A DNA stretch of 64,000 nt from assembly GCF_900199635.1 (NCBI RefSeq), contig NZ_LT962687.1:1845501-1909500 (forward strand). Direction: 5' to 3'. How positions within the stretch are numbered: the first letter of the stretch is position 1; every line of letters starts with the position of its first letter. This stretch comes from Anaerotruncus massiliensis (ex Togo et al. 2026). GTDB lineage: Bacteria; Bacillota; Clostridia; Oscillospirales; Ruminococcaceae. This document shows positions 48,101 to 55,662 of the stretch, piece by piece. The translations under genes were made by a program, and so were the position numbers. Under the pieces are notes generated by a model. The model searched no databases and had not been told where the DNA came from. It worked only from the letters and a program-made list of their open reading frames with translations.

Positions 48101-50195
48101 GGGTGCAGGAAGTGGTAATAAAGGAGCCGTTATTGACCGTTACCTTGCCCTCGTTATAGAGCGCACTAGTGGCGCCGTTGAAAGTGCCGCCGTTAATGAT
48201 CGCGGTACTGCCCTGGCGGTTCATCAGGCTTGCGCCGTCTGCATAAACATTGCCGGTATAGGTACCATTTTCAATAGTGATCGTGCCGTAGTTGTCGATC
48301 GCTCCCCGGCCGCTTAAAGAGGCGGAACTGTCGATCGTTCCGTTTCCGGTGATCGTCAGTGTGCCCCTGTTGATAAGCGGACGGCCTGCAAAAGAACTGC
48401 CCACGTCGATGGTCTTCCCTGCCAGATCCAGCGTGATGCTGAGGCCTTCGGGAATCGTTACGATATCGTCCGCCGTTTCCGCGGTATAACCGGAAAGCAG
48501 CTTGATCACGTCACCGTTCTTTGCCGCTTTGACCGCCGCGTCAAGGCTCGGATAGTCGACGCCGCTAACCTCCGCGACCAGCTTGTCAGTGAGCTGATTG
48601 TCCTCCACGGCGCTCGGCGTAATCGTCGCCGTAATACCGCTCATATCGGTGATCTCGGCCCCGCCGTTCGTGCCAGCCCTGAGCGTTTTTACCGTGCCGC
48701 CGGAAACCGTGACATCCGACTGAGCGAATGTTCCCGTTACGCTGGCATCGCCCGATTCGCCGCCGGCATACATATTTTTAACCGTTCCGCCGGTCACGTT
48801 CAGCTTGATGGCGTCCATGCCGCCGCGGTTGACGCCCTGTAAAACCTTGATATTGGCGCTGCCCGAAACGTTCACGGTCCCGCTTCCGGTATAGCCGTTG
48901 GAACCGCCCGCGGTGACATAGGCTCCCGACATATCGCCGCCAGAGATGTTCAGCGTCGCCGTACCGGTACTGCTGATCCCTTCGCCGCCGCCGAATACGA
49001 GCAAATAATCGTTACCACCTTCAATGGTAACCACCGCTTCATCGACCCGGCAGGGGGAGTCCTTGGCATCACCGCTATACCATGCGTTTGTATAGGAACA
49101 GTCGTCGCTGCAGCCATTTGTCATTGAGGATGCGCCGCCGCCCGCGACCTGTCCGGGGACCGCCCCGCCTGAGATCGTAATCGTCGCTTTGGTGACGTGA
49201 CTCTTATGCAAGCCTCCTCCAAACAGGGAGTTGAGCCGTCCGCCGATCATTATGATACTGGTCGTGCACGAGGTATCGCTATTGTGGTATCCGCCGAACA
49301 CGTTGGTATTTGCCGGGACATCCTTTTCGCCGCCGTCCCAAGTAATCTTCGCGCCCATTCCGTCAGCGCCGGTCTCCGTGATGGTGATCGGCGTCCCGTT
49401 CGCAAAGAAGAAGGGAGCCTTCTTTGTACCAAATTCCTCATAGTATTCCGGCCCGCCGCTGGCGTTATCCAAATCAAGCGTGTTCACCTGTCCGAGCATG
49501 GCGATGAAACCGGCAAAGTCAACCAGTTTTCCGGTCAGCTCCTCCGGGATCTCCGCTTTTTCCTCGTCGGTCAGCGCGTTGTACGCCTCCTGCGCGGCGG
49601 CGTAATTCTCCTTGGCTTCCTCCAGGTACGCCGAATACGCCTCATTATAGGCATCGTTGTATCCCTCGTCGTCCTCGGGAAGATCGACCGCTGGCTCATA
49701 GTTGGCGACTGTGTCGGTATCCGGGAGCGCCTCGATCATATCGATGACCGCCTGGACCGCCTCCGAGGGCTTCTCTTCGGGCTCCGTGTAGAGCGGGCAG
49801 CCCTCCTTATGTACCTCGCCCTCGGTGGCGCCGCAGGTGCATTCCTCGGAGCTTATGTCCTCGGAGCTTGCATCCTTGGAGCTCGCGTCCTTGGAGCTCG
49901 CGTCCTTGGAACTTGCGTCCTCGGAGCTCGAACCCTCGGAGCTCGAACCCTCGGAGCTTACATCCTCGGAACTCGGGCCCTTGGAGCCTTCATCCTCGGA
50001 GCTCGCGCCTGTGGAGCTCTCGTCCACGGACGGCTCTTCTTCCGTCTTCACAGGACTGATCGTATCGGATACATCCGATACGCCGTCACCGGTGACGGGC
50101 TGGTCGTCGTTCGCAAGGCTGACAACGCCGCTCATCGTGAGGATGAGCATGGCCGCAAGCAACATCGTCAGCAAGCGAATCCAGTTCTTTTTCAT
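45147..50195 (-). CDS. Very large secreted/anchored surface protein with beta-helix repeats
   Basis: A 1682-aa protein. Residues 1-28 are a signal peptide. Residues 59-118 are an acidic Ser/Asp/Glu repeat of five-residue SSKDA/SSEDA units. A Cys/His motif CTCGATEGEVHKEGCPLY follows at 119-136. The middle consists of pectate-lyase-like beta-helix repeats (ITGNGTIDSS, IINGGTFNGA, ISGGTFIGG) with two repeats of the type YPSLDAAVKAAKNGDVIKLL. A Gly/Ser linker (SSGHSSSGGGSGGGS) precedes a C-terminal domain and a final hydrophobic anchor ending KRREQE; no LPxTG sorting motif is seen. The central part looks less GC-rich than neighbouring genes. TAGGAGGGC precedes the ATG. The leader carries a c-di-GMP-I riboswitch. 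Probable adhesin (inference). Confidence 0.88.
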   Translation of the reverse strand: MKKNWIRLLTMLLAAMLILTMSGVVSLANDDQPVTGDGVSDVSDTISPVKTEEEPSVDESSTGASSEDEGSKGPSSEDVSSEGSSSEGSSSEDASSKDASSKDASSKDASSEDISSEECTCGATEGEVHKEGCPLYTEPEEKPSEAVQAVIDMIEALPDTDTVANYEPAVDLPEDDEGYNDAYNEAYSAYLEEAKENYAAAQEAYNALTDEEKAEIPEELTGKLVDFAGFIAMLGQVNTLDLDNASGGPEYYEEFGTKKAPFFFANGTPITITETGADGMGAKITWDGGEKDVPANTNVFGGYHNSDTSCTTSIIMIGGRLNSLFGGGLHKSHVTKATITISGGAVPGQVAGGGASSMTNGCSDDCSYTNAWYSGDAKDSPCRVDEAVVTIEGGNDYLLVFGGGEGISSTGTATLNISGGDMSGAYVTAGGSNGYTGSGTVNVSGSANIKVLQGVNRGGMDAIKLNVTGGTVKNMYAGGESGDASVTGTFAQSDVTVSGGTVKTLRAGTNGGAEITDMSGITATITPSAVEDNQLTDKLVAEVSGVDYPSLDAAVKAAKNGDVIKLLSGYTAETADDIVTIPEGLSITLDLAGKTIDVGSSFAGRPLINRGTLTITGNGTIDSSASLSGRGAIDNYGTITIENGTYTGNVYADGASLMNRQGSTAIINGGTFNGATSALYNEGKVTVNNGSFITTSCTHVVDAGGKQHWSYALNSRGELYFNNGTVQGVQGALSISSGYAEVKKGTFTTVKDTEGNDACAYYAIYIAGEVGEVEAHVYGGTFKSASKVAILVGNDNTGGDGGINAKATAYISGGTFIGGNGKALDAGTNTGNPSITGGTFNSDVTKYVAAGYVCEQQGDGSYKVSPGASIAQIGSTVYPSLAAAITDAVSGDTITLLADVKEDPVTVDRAVTIDGNGKEFTGTMVVSAGGVTIKNTVFTGAGIVPKEGKNGANHLIKVTCDGTFTFTGNTIRGVDAKTADGQDGIYYDYINIAASGVVTITGNTFDANGGKVYNGIECSQSIPLASGSKIANNTFAKGDCTHNSINIYKVADGGSYDVSGNTFAYSGNAFRLSNYPNADGASPRATFNMNNTTYNETDTTNPGYAGLICLQDPTNQNGKFEDFSKFTIHLANLKGPGGEILTKNELGTAKQVFYVYRDKTGIIEDAAQWPVVPEFINTDEEIAEVVAAAIKAGNDALKAALGDGSTTTLADVTEDDIKAIILSDKGAAFKTAIGEASAMLDKLDAGKLAAYLAKNPDLNKQVDALRMSYDIAFTVAPAPSVPEVKATVPADATDAEKQAFNEAKGELAADSNPAATEPPKNLAEAVKGNLPAEATEAALANNTTEIHVSLETEIHDIAVQEVTNDDGTTTAVVTEIKFEVQPVWLIKAGDDVKAKGAIDSLSGQPVTFKLPIPKSVTDRYAKIVHEYSGGSETFYLEIQKDEEGNQYVDVTVTHFSPFVVTFTNSKPSSGHSSSGGGSGGGSASLDNYDFWAKVQKSIERADGGDVIKANASKALNVPGSVLRALEGRDVTLVISYKGRELAIYGKNMPSIPDNKVYYTFDDLFDLFADYDATVLEIPEAKPGSNPVTGGGYYLPGVTVPTVTLTAELPAVPETPDRISLEPAEKAVEPAVPAEAAPAQASAPAAAHRRLSGVTIALAALIAAVAVGGITTGVWLYKRREQE
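49842..50021. repeat. 15-bp coding minisatellite in the surface-protein gene
   Basis: About 12 imperfect copies of a 15-bp unit (plus strand like TCCTTGGAGCTCGCG) encode SS-E/K-D-A/V/G pentapeptides. The most regular copies are at about 49865-49970. Such arrays change copy number by slippage. Confidence 0.9.
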
Positions 50196-50295
50196 GATAT
50201 GCCCTCCTAGAAAAATATCTTTGTCCGAATCGGATCTGTCCGGAATTTCTTTGGGCCGCGGCCGGGGGAGACGGTGTGACCGTTTTTTTCTCCCT

Positions 50296-50328
50296 ATAAA
50301 AGAATACGACCGCCTCGACGGCAGTCGT
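50296..50328 (-). terminator. Riboswitch-controlled terminator
   Basis: On the minus strand ACGACTGCC-GTCGA-GGCGGTCGT, followed by ATTCTTTTA. It lies between the c-di-GMP aptamer and the ribosome site. Confidence 0.75.
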
Positions 50329-50344
50329 ACAGAAAGCCCCCCTA

Positions 50345-50412
50345 GGGAGGCTGTGCGGCAACCGGCTGTCATACCCTACGGTTTAGACCCATGGCTTTGC
50401 GTCACTATCTTT
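50345..50412 (-). promoter_or_regulatory. Cyclic di-GMP-I (GEMM-I) riboswitch aptamer
   Basis: On the minus strand the conserved blocks appear in order: GCAAAGCC, then GGGTCTAAACC, then TATGACAGCCGGTTGCCG, closed by a GTG/CAC base. These match the GEMM-I consensus, with the A-G-C c-di-GMP pocket and the tetraloop-receptor-like half. The terminator downstream (50296-50328) provides the expression platform. Whether the ligand turns the gene on or off cannot be told by eye. Confidence 0.88.
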
Positions 50413-50446
50413 CAATAGTTTTGCCAAATATTCATTTTTTGTTACC

Positions 50447-50467
50447 CATACTATAACATATAGTATG
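50447..50467. promoter_or_regulatory. Perfect AT-rich palindrome upstream of the riboswitch
   Basis: CATACTATA-ACA-TATAGTATG, 9-bp arms, 3-nt spacer, about 35 bp upstream of the aptamer on the minus strand and overlapping the likely promoter (a TATAGT -10-like element lies in it). Probably an operator; its regulator is not identified. Confidence 0.6.
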
Positions 50468-50548
50468 ACCTTTGTATAGTTATTTTTTTGAAATTTGGTG
50501 GAAATACTTGCAAATTGCCTCCTTTTTTGTGGTTTAAAACATAAAAAA

Positions 50549-50580
50549 CCGGCTTTCCGCGCGCATGCGCGGAAAGCCGG
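50549..50580 (-). terminator. Terminator of the Na/Pi cotransporter gene
   Basis: CCGGCTTTCCGCGC-GCAT-GCGCGGAAAGCCGG, perfect 14-bp stem, followed on the minus strand by TTTTTTATG. Confidence 0.92.
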
Positions 50581-50596
50581 ACGGATGGAGCGCCTC

Positions 50597-52237
50597 TCAG
50601 CGCGGAAAACCGGCCGAGGCGAGCTCCTGCCCAATGTTGAGGATGTGGTCGCCGATCCGCTCGAAATCGGTCAGCATCTCGGAATAGAGGATGCACGCCT
50701 CGTCCGAGCAGACTCCCTCGTGCATCCGCCAAATCTGGTTCTGCCGGAACGCGAGGGTCATGTCGTCCATCTTCTGCTCAAAGGCGGAAATTTCGGACAG
50801 GCGTTCGACGGAAACGCCGTCCAGCTCTTGGAGCAGGCCGATGGCGCGCAGGCTCACCTCTTTCATCTGTGCGATCTCGCCCCGCGCCTGCTCGGAAAAG
50901 GAAATCCGCTTTTCCTCCAGCAGCTTCGTGTACTCGCAGATGTTGACGGCGTGGTCACCGATCCGCTCGAGGTTGCCGCTGATCTTGAAAAAGGCGCTGA
51001 TCGTCATCGAGTCCCGCTCGTTTGCCTCGTAAACGATGATGCGCGAGATGTACTTTGATATTTCCTTATTGAGGTAGTCGATGTATTCCTCGGTGCGTTC
51101 GACCTCCGCCAACCGGCGGGAATCGCCGTCCAGCACGGCGAGGAAGCTCTGCTCCACGTTGCCGCGGGCCATGTCGGCCATCCGTCCGAGCTCCCGCCAG
51201 ACGCCGTTGATCGCAATGGCGGAGTTGCCCATCTGGTATTCCGGCGACGCCTCCACCGGCTTGATATAGAGCAGCTTTTGCAGCGCGGCGTCCTCCGAGA
51301 CGTGCTCGGGCAGGATGCGCACCGCGAGCTTCGCGAGCCAGGTGCCCAGCGGGAGCAGGAGCAGGGTGGTCGCAACGTTGAAGAGGGTGTGCATATTGGC
51401 GATCTGGGCCGCCGGGCTGCCGGGGGTCAGCGCCTCGATAAACTGCGTGAGCGGGAACGTCATGCAGACCACGGTGAAGATGCTCGTCCCGATCAGGTTG
51501 AAGAGCAGGTGGATGACGGTGGTGCGCTTCGCGTTGCGCCCGGTGCCGATCGAGGCCAGCACCGCGGTGATGCAGGTGCCGATGTTCTGGCCGAAGAGGA
51601 CGTAAACCGCGCTCGGCAGGCCGATGAGCCCGCTGTCCGCCAGCGCCTGGAGGATCCCCACCGACGCTGAGGAGGATTGGATGACGGCGGTGAAAAGCGC
51701 CCCGGCCAGGATCCCCAGCAGCGGGTTGCCAAAGCGGGTCATGAGGCTGACGAACGCCTCCGAATCCCGCAGCGGCATCATGGAGGAGCTCATCATCTCC
51801 ATCCCGATGAAGAGGATGCCCAGCCCCGCGACGATCTGCCCGTAGTGGTGAAAGACCGCCCGCTTCATGAACACGACCAGCGTCACGCCGCAGAAGGCGA
51901 AGAGCGGGGCCAGCGCGCCCACGTCGAGCGCGATGAGCTGGCCGGTGATGGTGGTGCCGACGTTCGCCCCCATGATGATCCATACGGCCTGCCGCAGGGT
52001 CATCATGCCCGAATTGACAAAGCCCACGACCATGACGGTGGTCGCGGAGGAGGACTGGATCACCGCCGTGATGCCCGCGCCGACCGCGACCCCCAGCAGG
52101 CGGTTGCTCGTCAGCCGCTCCAAAATCCGCTTCATGCGGTTGCCCGCCGCCGCCTCGAGCCCCGAGCTCATCATCTGCATCCCGTATAAAAACAGCGCCA
52201 GGCCTCCCAGAAGCCCCAGGATATCCGCCACCTTCAC
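50597..52237 (-). CDS. Na/Pi cotransporter family protein with C-terminal PhoU-like domain
   Basis: A 546-aa protein. The membrane part has two inverted repeats, each with a QSSSAT/QSSSAS motif (about residues 61 and 190) that binds phosphate and sodium in this family. The last 190 residues are helical and PhoU-like (ERIGDHAVNICEY; FERIGDHILNIGQEL). The start is a GTG at 52237 with AAGGAG ten bases upstream; a GTG nine bases earlier is too close to the ribosome site. It has a long structured 5' leader. Confidence 0.9.
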   Translation of the reverse strand: MKVADILGLLGGLALFLYGMQMMSSGLEAAAGNRMKRILERLTSNRLLGVAVGAGITAVIQSSSATTVMVVGFVNSGMMTLRQAVWIIMGANVGTTITGQLIALDVGALAPLFAFCGVTLVVFMKRAVFHHYGQIVAGLGILFIGMEMMSSSMMPLRDSEAFVSLMTRFGNPLLGILAGALFTAVIQSSSASVGILQALADSGLIGLPSAVYVLFGQNIGTCITAVLASIGTGRNAKRTTVIHLLFNLIGTSIFTVVCMTFPLTQFIEALTPGSPAAQIANMHTLFNVATTLLLLPLGTWLAKLAVRILPEHVSEDAALQKLLYIKPVEASPEYQMGNSAIAINGVWRELGRMADMARGNVEQSFLAVLDGDSRRLAEVERTEEYIDYLNKEISKYISRIIVYEANERDSMTISAFFKISGNLERIGDHAVNICEYTKLLEEKRISFSEQARGEIAQMKEVSLRAIGLLQELDGVSVERLSEISAFEQKMDDMTLAFRQNQIWRMHEGVCSDEACILYSEMLTDFERIGDHILNIGQELASAGFPR

Positions 52238-52308
52238 GCGCGGCACGCTCCTTCTCTCTTTACTTCCTTCCCGAATCCGCCGGCAGGGCGGGGATGAAAC
52301 ATTCCAAA

Positions 52309-52346
52309 GGCATGGCGCGCGTCCGGCGCCGGACGCGGGTCATGCC
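52309..52346 (-). promoter_or_regulatory. Strong leader hairpin before the Na/Pi cotransporter gene
   Basis: On the minus strand GGCATG...GCGTCCGG / CCGGACGC...CATGCC, a long GC-rich stem followed by TTTGG, in a 5' leader of about 190 nt. A second small hairpin, CCCGG-ATA-CCGGG, lies just before it. It could be an attenuator or part of an unrecognised leader RNA; it matches no riboswitch class I know. Confidence 0.5.
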
Positions 52347-52436
52347 TCTTTAGTCCCGGTATCCGGGCGGATGCTCCGGACGGCGCAGCTGCTTCCATGC
52401 GGAACGTCCCCCCCTTTTCACCGCGATTCGCAACCC

Positions 52437-52465
52437 ATTATAAAAGATCGCGCCGGGGAGCACAA
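52437..52465 (-). promoter_or_regulatory. Promoter of the Na/Pi cotransporter gene
   Basis: On the minus strand: -35 TTGTGC (52460-52465), 17-bp spacer, -10 TATAAT (52437-52442). Confidence 0.75.
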
Positions 52466-52506
52466 GGGTTCCGCCGCAAATTTTACGCAGATTTTACACG
52501 GCGGCG

Positions 52507-52549
52507 AAAGAGGCCCCGCGGGGACGGTTGTCCGTCCCCGCGGGGCCTC
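52507..52549 (-). terminator. Terminator of the phoH-ybeY-dgkA-era operon
   Basis: GAGGCCCCGCGGGGACGG and its exact complement form an 18-bp stem with a 4-nt loop, followed by TTTCG on the minus strand. Confidence 0.9.
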
Positions 52550-52577
52550 CTGTTCGTTTTTCAAACCGACGCGCGGC

Positions 52578-53483
52578 TCAGTTGTAGCCGAGCGACCGGA
52601 TGACGTTCTCCCGGTTGCGCCAGTCCTCGCGCACCTTGACCCAGCATTTGAGGTTGACCCGGCAGCCGAGGAACCGTTCGATGTCCTGCCGCGCCTGGGT
52701 GGCGATCCGCTTGAGCATCTCGCCGCCCTTGCCGATGATCATCCCCTTGTGGCTCTCCCGCTCGCAGTAGATCTGCGCCTCGATGTCGACGAGGTCCTGC
52801 CCCTCCCGCTCCTTCATCGATTCCACCGACACGGCGGTGCCGTGCGGGATCTCGTCGCGCAGGTTGCGCAGGAGCTTTTCCCGCACGATCTCGGCCACGA
52901 TCACCCGTTCGGGCTGGTCGGTCAGCGTGTCCGCGTCGAAGAAGAAGGGGGAGGGCGCGGCAAACGCCTCGAGCTCCCCGAGCACCGCGTCCACCCCGTC
53001 ACGGGTGAGCGCGGAGATCGGCACGACGGCGGAAAACTCGTACTCCTTTGTAAAGGCGAGGATGCGGGGCATCAGCTTCTCCTTGTTGGCGAGGGTGTCG
53101 ATCTTGTTGACGACGAGGACCGCGGGAATCCGCTGCGCCCGGAAGGAGGCGATGAGGTCTCGCTCGGCGGGGGCGATCTCCCCCTGCGGCTCGACGACGA
53201 GCAGGGCGACGTCCACGTCCGCGACGCTGTCGCTGACCTGCTTCACCATGTATTCCGACAGCCGCGTGCGGGGCTTGTGGAGCCCCGGCGTGTCAATGAA
53301 GACAAACTGGGTCTCCCCCCTCGTCAGCACGCCGGTGATGCGGGTGCGGGTGGTCTGGGGCTTGTCCGAGACGATCGCCACCTTCTCCCCGATCAGGGCG
53401 TTGAGCAGGCTCGATTTTCCCACGTTGGGGCGTCCGACGATGGCGACGAACGCCGATTTGGTGCTGTATTCCGGTTCGGTCAA
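52578..53483 (-). CDS. era: GTPase Era
   Basis: A 301-aa GTPase. G1 GRPNVGKSSLLN (about residue 17), G3 DTPGLHKPR, G4 NKID and the C-terminal KH domain (GMIIGKGGEMLKRI) are present. It binds the 3' end of 16S rRNA during 30S assembly. The start is a TTG at 53483 with GAGGAG upstream. Last gene of the phoH-ybeY-dgkA-era operon. Confidence 0.97.
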   Translation of the reverse strand: MTEPEYSTKSAFVAIVGRPNVGKSSLLNALIGEKVAIVSDKPQTTRTRITGVLTRGETQFVFIDTPGLHKPRTRLSEYMVKQVSDSVADVDVALLVVEPQGEIAPAERDLIASFRAQRIPAVLVVNKIDTLANKEKLMPRILAFTKEYEFSAVVPISALTRDGVDAVLGELEAFAAPSPFFFDADTLTDQPERVIVAEIVREKLLRNLRDEIPHGTAVSVESMKEREGQDLVDIEAQIYCERESHKGMIIGKGGEMLKRIATQARQDIERFLGCRVNLKCWVKVREDWRNRENVIRSLGYN

Positions 53484-53563
53484 AATGCTTCTCCTCCCCG
53501 CCCCTGTGGGGCGCGTCCAGTTTTTCCGCCCTTTACGGCGCGGCGCAAAAATGCGCCGGCGGT

Positions 53564-54043
53564 CTACGCCGGCGTCTGTTTCTCCCCGCCGAACCCGAAC
53601 ACAAACCAGGCCGCGAGGGCAAGATAGATCACGAGCAGCACCTTCGGCTGCCAGTGCGCGAGCAGCGCGCGCCAGAGCGCGAGCAGCCCCTCCGGGCGCC
53701 AGAGCACGGCGAACCCGACCCCGACGCTCGCGAGCGCCATGACGAGCACCGCGCCGGCCGAAACGTCCTTGGCGAGCTTCGCGAGCGGATGCCTGCCGGG
53801 GCTGGCGAGGTCGACGGCCGCCTCGACGGCGGTGTTGAGCATCTCGGCGGCGAGCACGCCGCCGGCCGCGAGGGACAGCAGCCCGAAGCCCGCGGCCTCC
53901 ACGCGCAGCGCCCCGGCCAGCCAGAACACGAAGAGCGCGGCGGCCAGGTGGATGCGGAAGTTGCGCTCGTGCAAAACGCAGTGGCGCACGCCGCAGCCCG
54001 CCCAGCGAAAGCTGCGGGCGAGGGCGGCGAGCTTAGATTTCAT
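53564..54043 (-). CDS. dgkA: Diacylglycerol/undecaprenol kinase family protein
   Basis: A 159-aa membrane protein with the DgkA signature EMLNTAVEAAVDLASPG-HPLAKLAKDVSAGAVL (about residues 67-105) and four hydrophobic helices. It phosphorylates undecaprenol or diacylglycerol in Gram-positives. The C-terminus carries one extra helix compared with the shortest members. It overlaps the end of ybeY by 11 bases. Confidence 0.93.
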   Translation of the reverse strand: MKSKLAALARSFRWAGCGVRHCVLHERNFRIHLAAALFVFWLAGALRVEAAGFGLLSLAAGGVLAAEMLNTAVEAAVDLASPGRHPLAKLAKDVSAGAVLVMALASVGVGFAVLWRPEGLLALWRALLAHWQPKVLLVIYLALAAWFVFGFGGEKQTPA

Positions 54044-54545
54044 CTTCGGTCAGCACATAGCTGCCGTCCCGCTGCAATCCGAGGCTCGAGAGCACGCTCT
54101 CCTCCTTCTCGCGCATCCGCACCATCTCGAGCCCGCCCGACTCGTGGTCGTAGCCGAGCAGGTGGAGCATCGAATGCACGGTCAGAAAGCCGATCTCCCG
54201 CTGGAGGGAGTGGCCGTAGATACGGGCCTGTTCGACGGCCTTTTCGATCGAGATGACGATATCGCCGAGCTGGAGCGCGCCCGTCTCGAGGTTGCGGTCA
54301 TAGACGCCGTCCTGCCCGAGCGGGAAGGAGAGCACGTCGGTGGCCGTGTCCTTTTGGCGGAACTCGTTGTTGAGCTGGCGGATCTGTTCGTTGTTCACGA
54401 AGCTGACGCTGACCTCCGCGCTGTCGCCGAACTGCTCGGCGGCGAGCACCGCGTGGCAGCAGCGGCGGATGAGCAGCCGGATGCCGCTGGGGATCTTCAC
54501 GTCCTTCTGGCGGTTGGTGATGAGCACCTTGATACTTTCGGTCAT
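54033..54545 (-). CDS. ybeY: Endoribonuclease YbeY (rRNA maturation factor)
   Basis: A 170-aa metalloprotein with the zinc motif HSMLHLLGYDHE (His-x3-His-x5-His) at about residues 121-132. It processes the 16S rRNA 3' end and takes part in ribosome quality control. Start overlaps phoH by four bases. Confidence 0.96.
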   Translation of the reverse strand: MTESIKVLITNRQKDVKIPSGIRLLIRRCCHAVLAAEQFGDSAEVSVSFVNNEQIRQLNNEFRQKDTATDVLSFPLGQDGVYDRNLETGALQLGDIVISIEKAVEQARIYGHSLQREIGFLTVHSMLHLLGYDHESGGLEMVRMREKEESVLSSLGLQRDGSYVLTEDEI

Positions 54546-55510
54546 CTGTTGCGTTTACCCTCCTCGTAATACCGCTCGTACGCCTTGATGATCGCCTGTA
54601 CCAGGCGGTGGCGCACGACGTCTTTCTCGGTGAAATGAAGGATGGCGATGTCATCCACGTTCTTCAGCACCTTGACCGCTTCCAGAAGGCCCGAACGCCT
54701 GGCGTCCGGCAGGTCGATCTGGGTCACGTCCCCGGTGATGATGGCTTTGGAATTGAACCCCAGTCGGGTGAGGAACATCTTCATCTGCTCGGGCGTGGTG
54801 TTCTGGGCCTCGTCGAGGATGATGAAGCTGTCGTCGAGGGTGCGCCCGCGCATGTAGGCGAGCGGGGCGACCTCGATGTTCTGGCGCTCGACATATTTCT
54901 GGTAGTTCTCGGCGCCGAGCATATCAAAAAGCGCGTCGTAAAGCGGACGCAGGTAGGGGTCGACCTTGTTCTGGAGGTCGCCCGGCAGAAAGCCGAGCTT
55001 CTCCCCCGCCTCGACGGCGGGGCGCGTCAGGATGATGCGGTTGATCTCGTGCGCGCGGAAGGCGCGCACCGCCATGGCCACGGCGAGGTAGGTCTTGCCG
55101 GTGCCGGCGGGGCCGACGCCGATGGTGATCGTGTTGTCGCGGATCGCCTCGACGTACCGCTTCTGCCCGAGGGTCTTGGCCTTGATCGGCTTGCCCGTCG
55201 TGGTGATGCACACCACGTCGTCCGCGAGCGCCGCGACCTTGTCCTCGCGCCCCTCGCTGACCATCGCCATGACATAGCGGATGTTCTGTTCGGTGAGCGA
55301 CTCCCCCTTGTTGATGAGGGAGAGCAGCCCGGTGATGGCGCGTACCGCCAGGGAGACGCCCTCCTCGTCGCCGAACACCTTGATTTCGGTGCCGCGGCAG
55401 GTCACCGTGACGCTGTATTCCTGCTCGATGAGCCTGACGTTCTCATCGAAGCTCCCGAACAGCGCCAGCGCGTGCTCCATCCGGTCGATATTCACCAGTT
55501 GTTCGATCAT
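54542..55510 (-). CDS. phoH: PhoH family ATPase (YbeZ-like)
   Basis: A 322-aa protein with an N-terminal KH-like segment and a PhoH ATPase domain: Walker A GPAGTGKTYLAV (about residue 137), Walker B SFIILDEAQNTTPEQMKMFLTRLG. It works with YbeY in RNA metabolism. First gene of its operon; the promoter is at 55564-55592. Confidence 0.95.
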   Translation of the reverse strand: MIEQLVNIDRMEHALALFGSFDENVRLIEQEYSVTVTCRGTEIKVFGDEEGVSLAVRAITGLLSLINKGESLTEQNIRYVMAMVSEGREDKVAALADDVVCITTTGKPIKAKTLGQKRYVEAIRDNTITIGVGPAGTGKTYLAVAMAVRAFRAHEINRIILTRPAVEAGEKLGFLPGDLQNKVDPYLRPLYDALFDMLGAENYQKYVERQNIEVAPLAYMRGRTLDDSFIILDEAQNTTPEQMKMFLTRLGFNSKAIITGDVTQIDLPDARRSGLLEAVKVLKNVDDIAILHFTEKDVVRHRLVQAIIKAYERYYEEGKRNR

Positions 55511-55563
55511 TCGTTTTTTTCCATCCTTTTTCTATTGGAAATCCCCAAAATCATCCACGATTT

Positions 55564-55592
55564 AGTATAGCAAATCTTCACGCAAATAACAA
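55564..55592 (-). promoter_or_regulatory. Promoter of the phoH-ybeY-dgkA-era operon
   Basis: On the minus strand: -35 TTGTTA (55587-55592), 17-bp spacer, -10 TATACT (55564-55569). Confidence 0.8.
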
Positions 55593-55662
55593 GCAGTTTC
55601 CACAGTTCTTTATGAATATTTTGTGAAACTTTCCCAGTTTCTTTGGAAACGCGCCAAAATCC

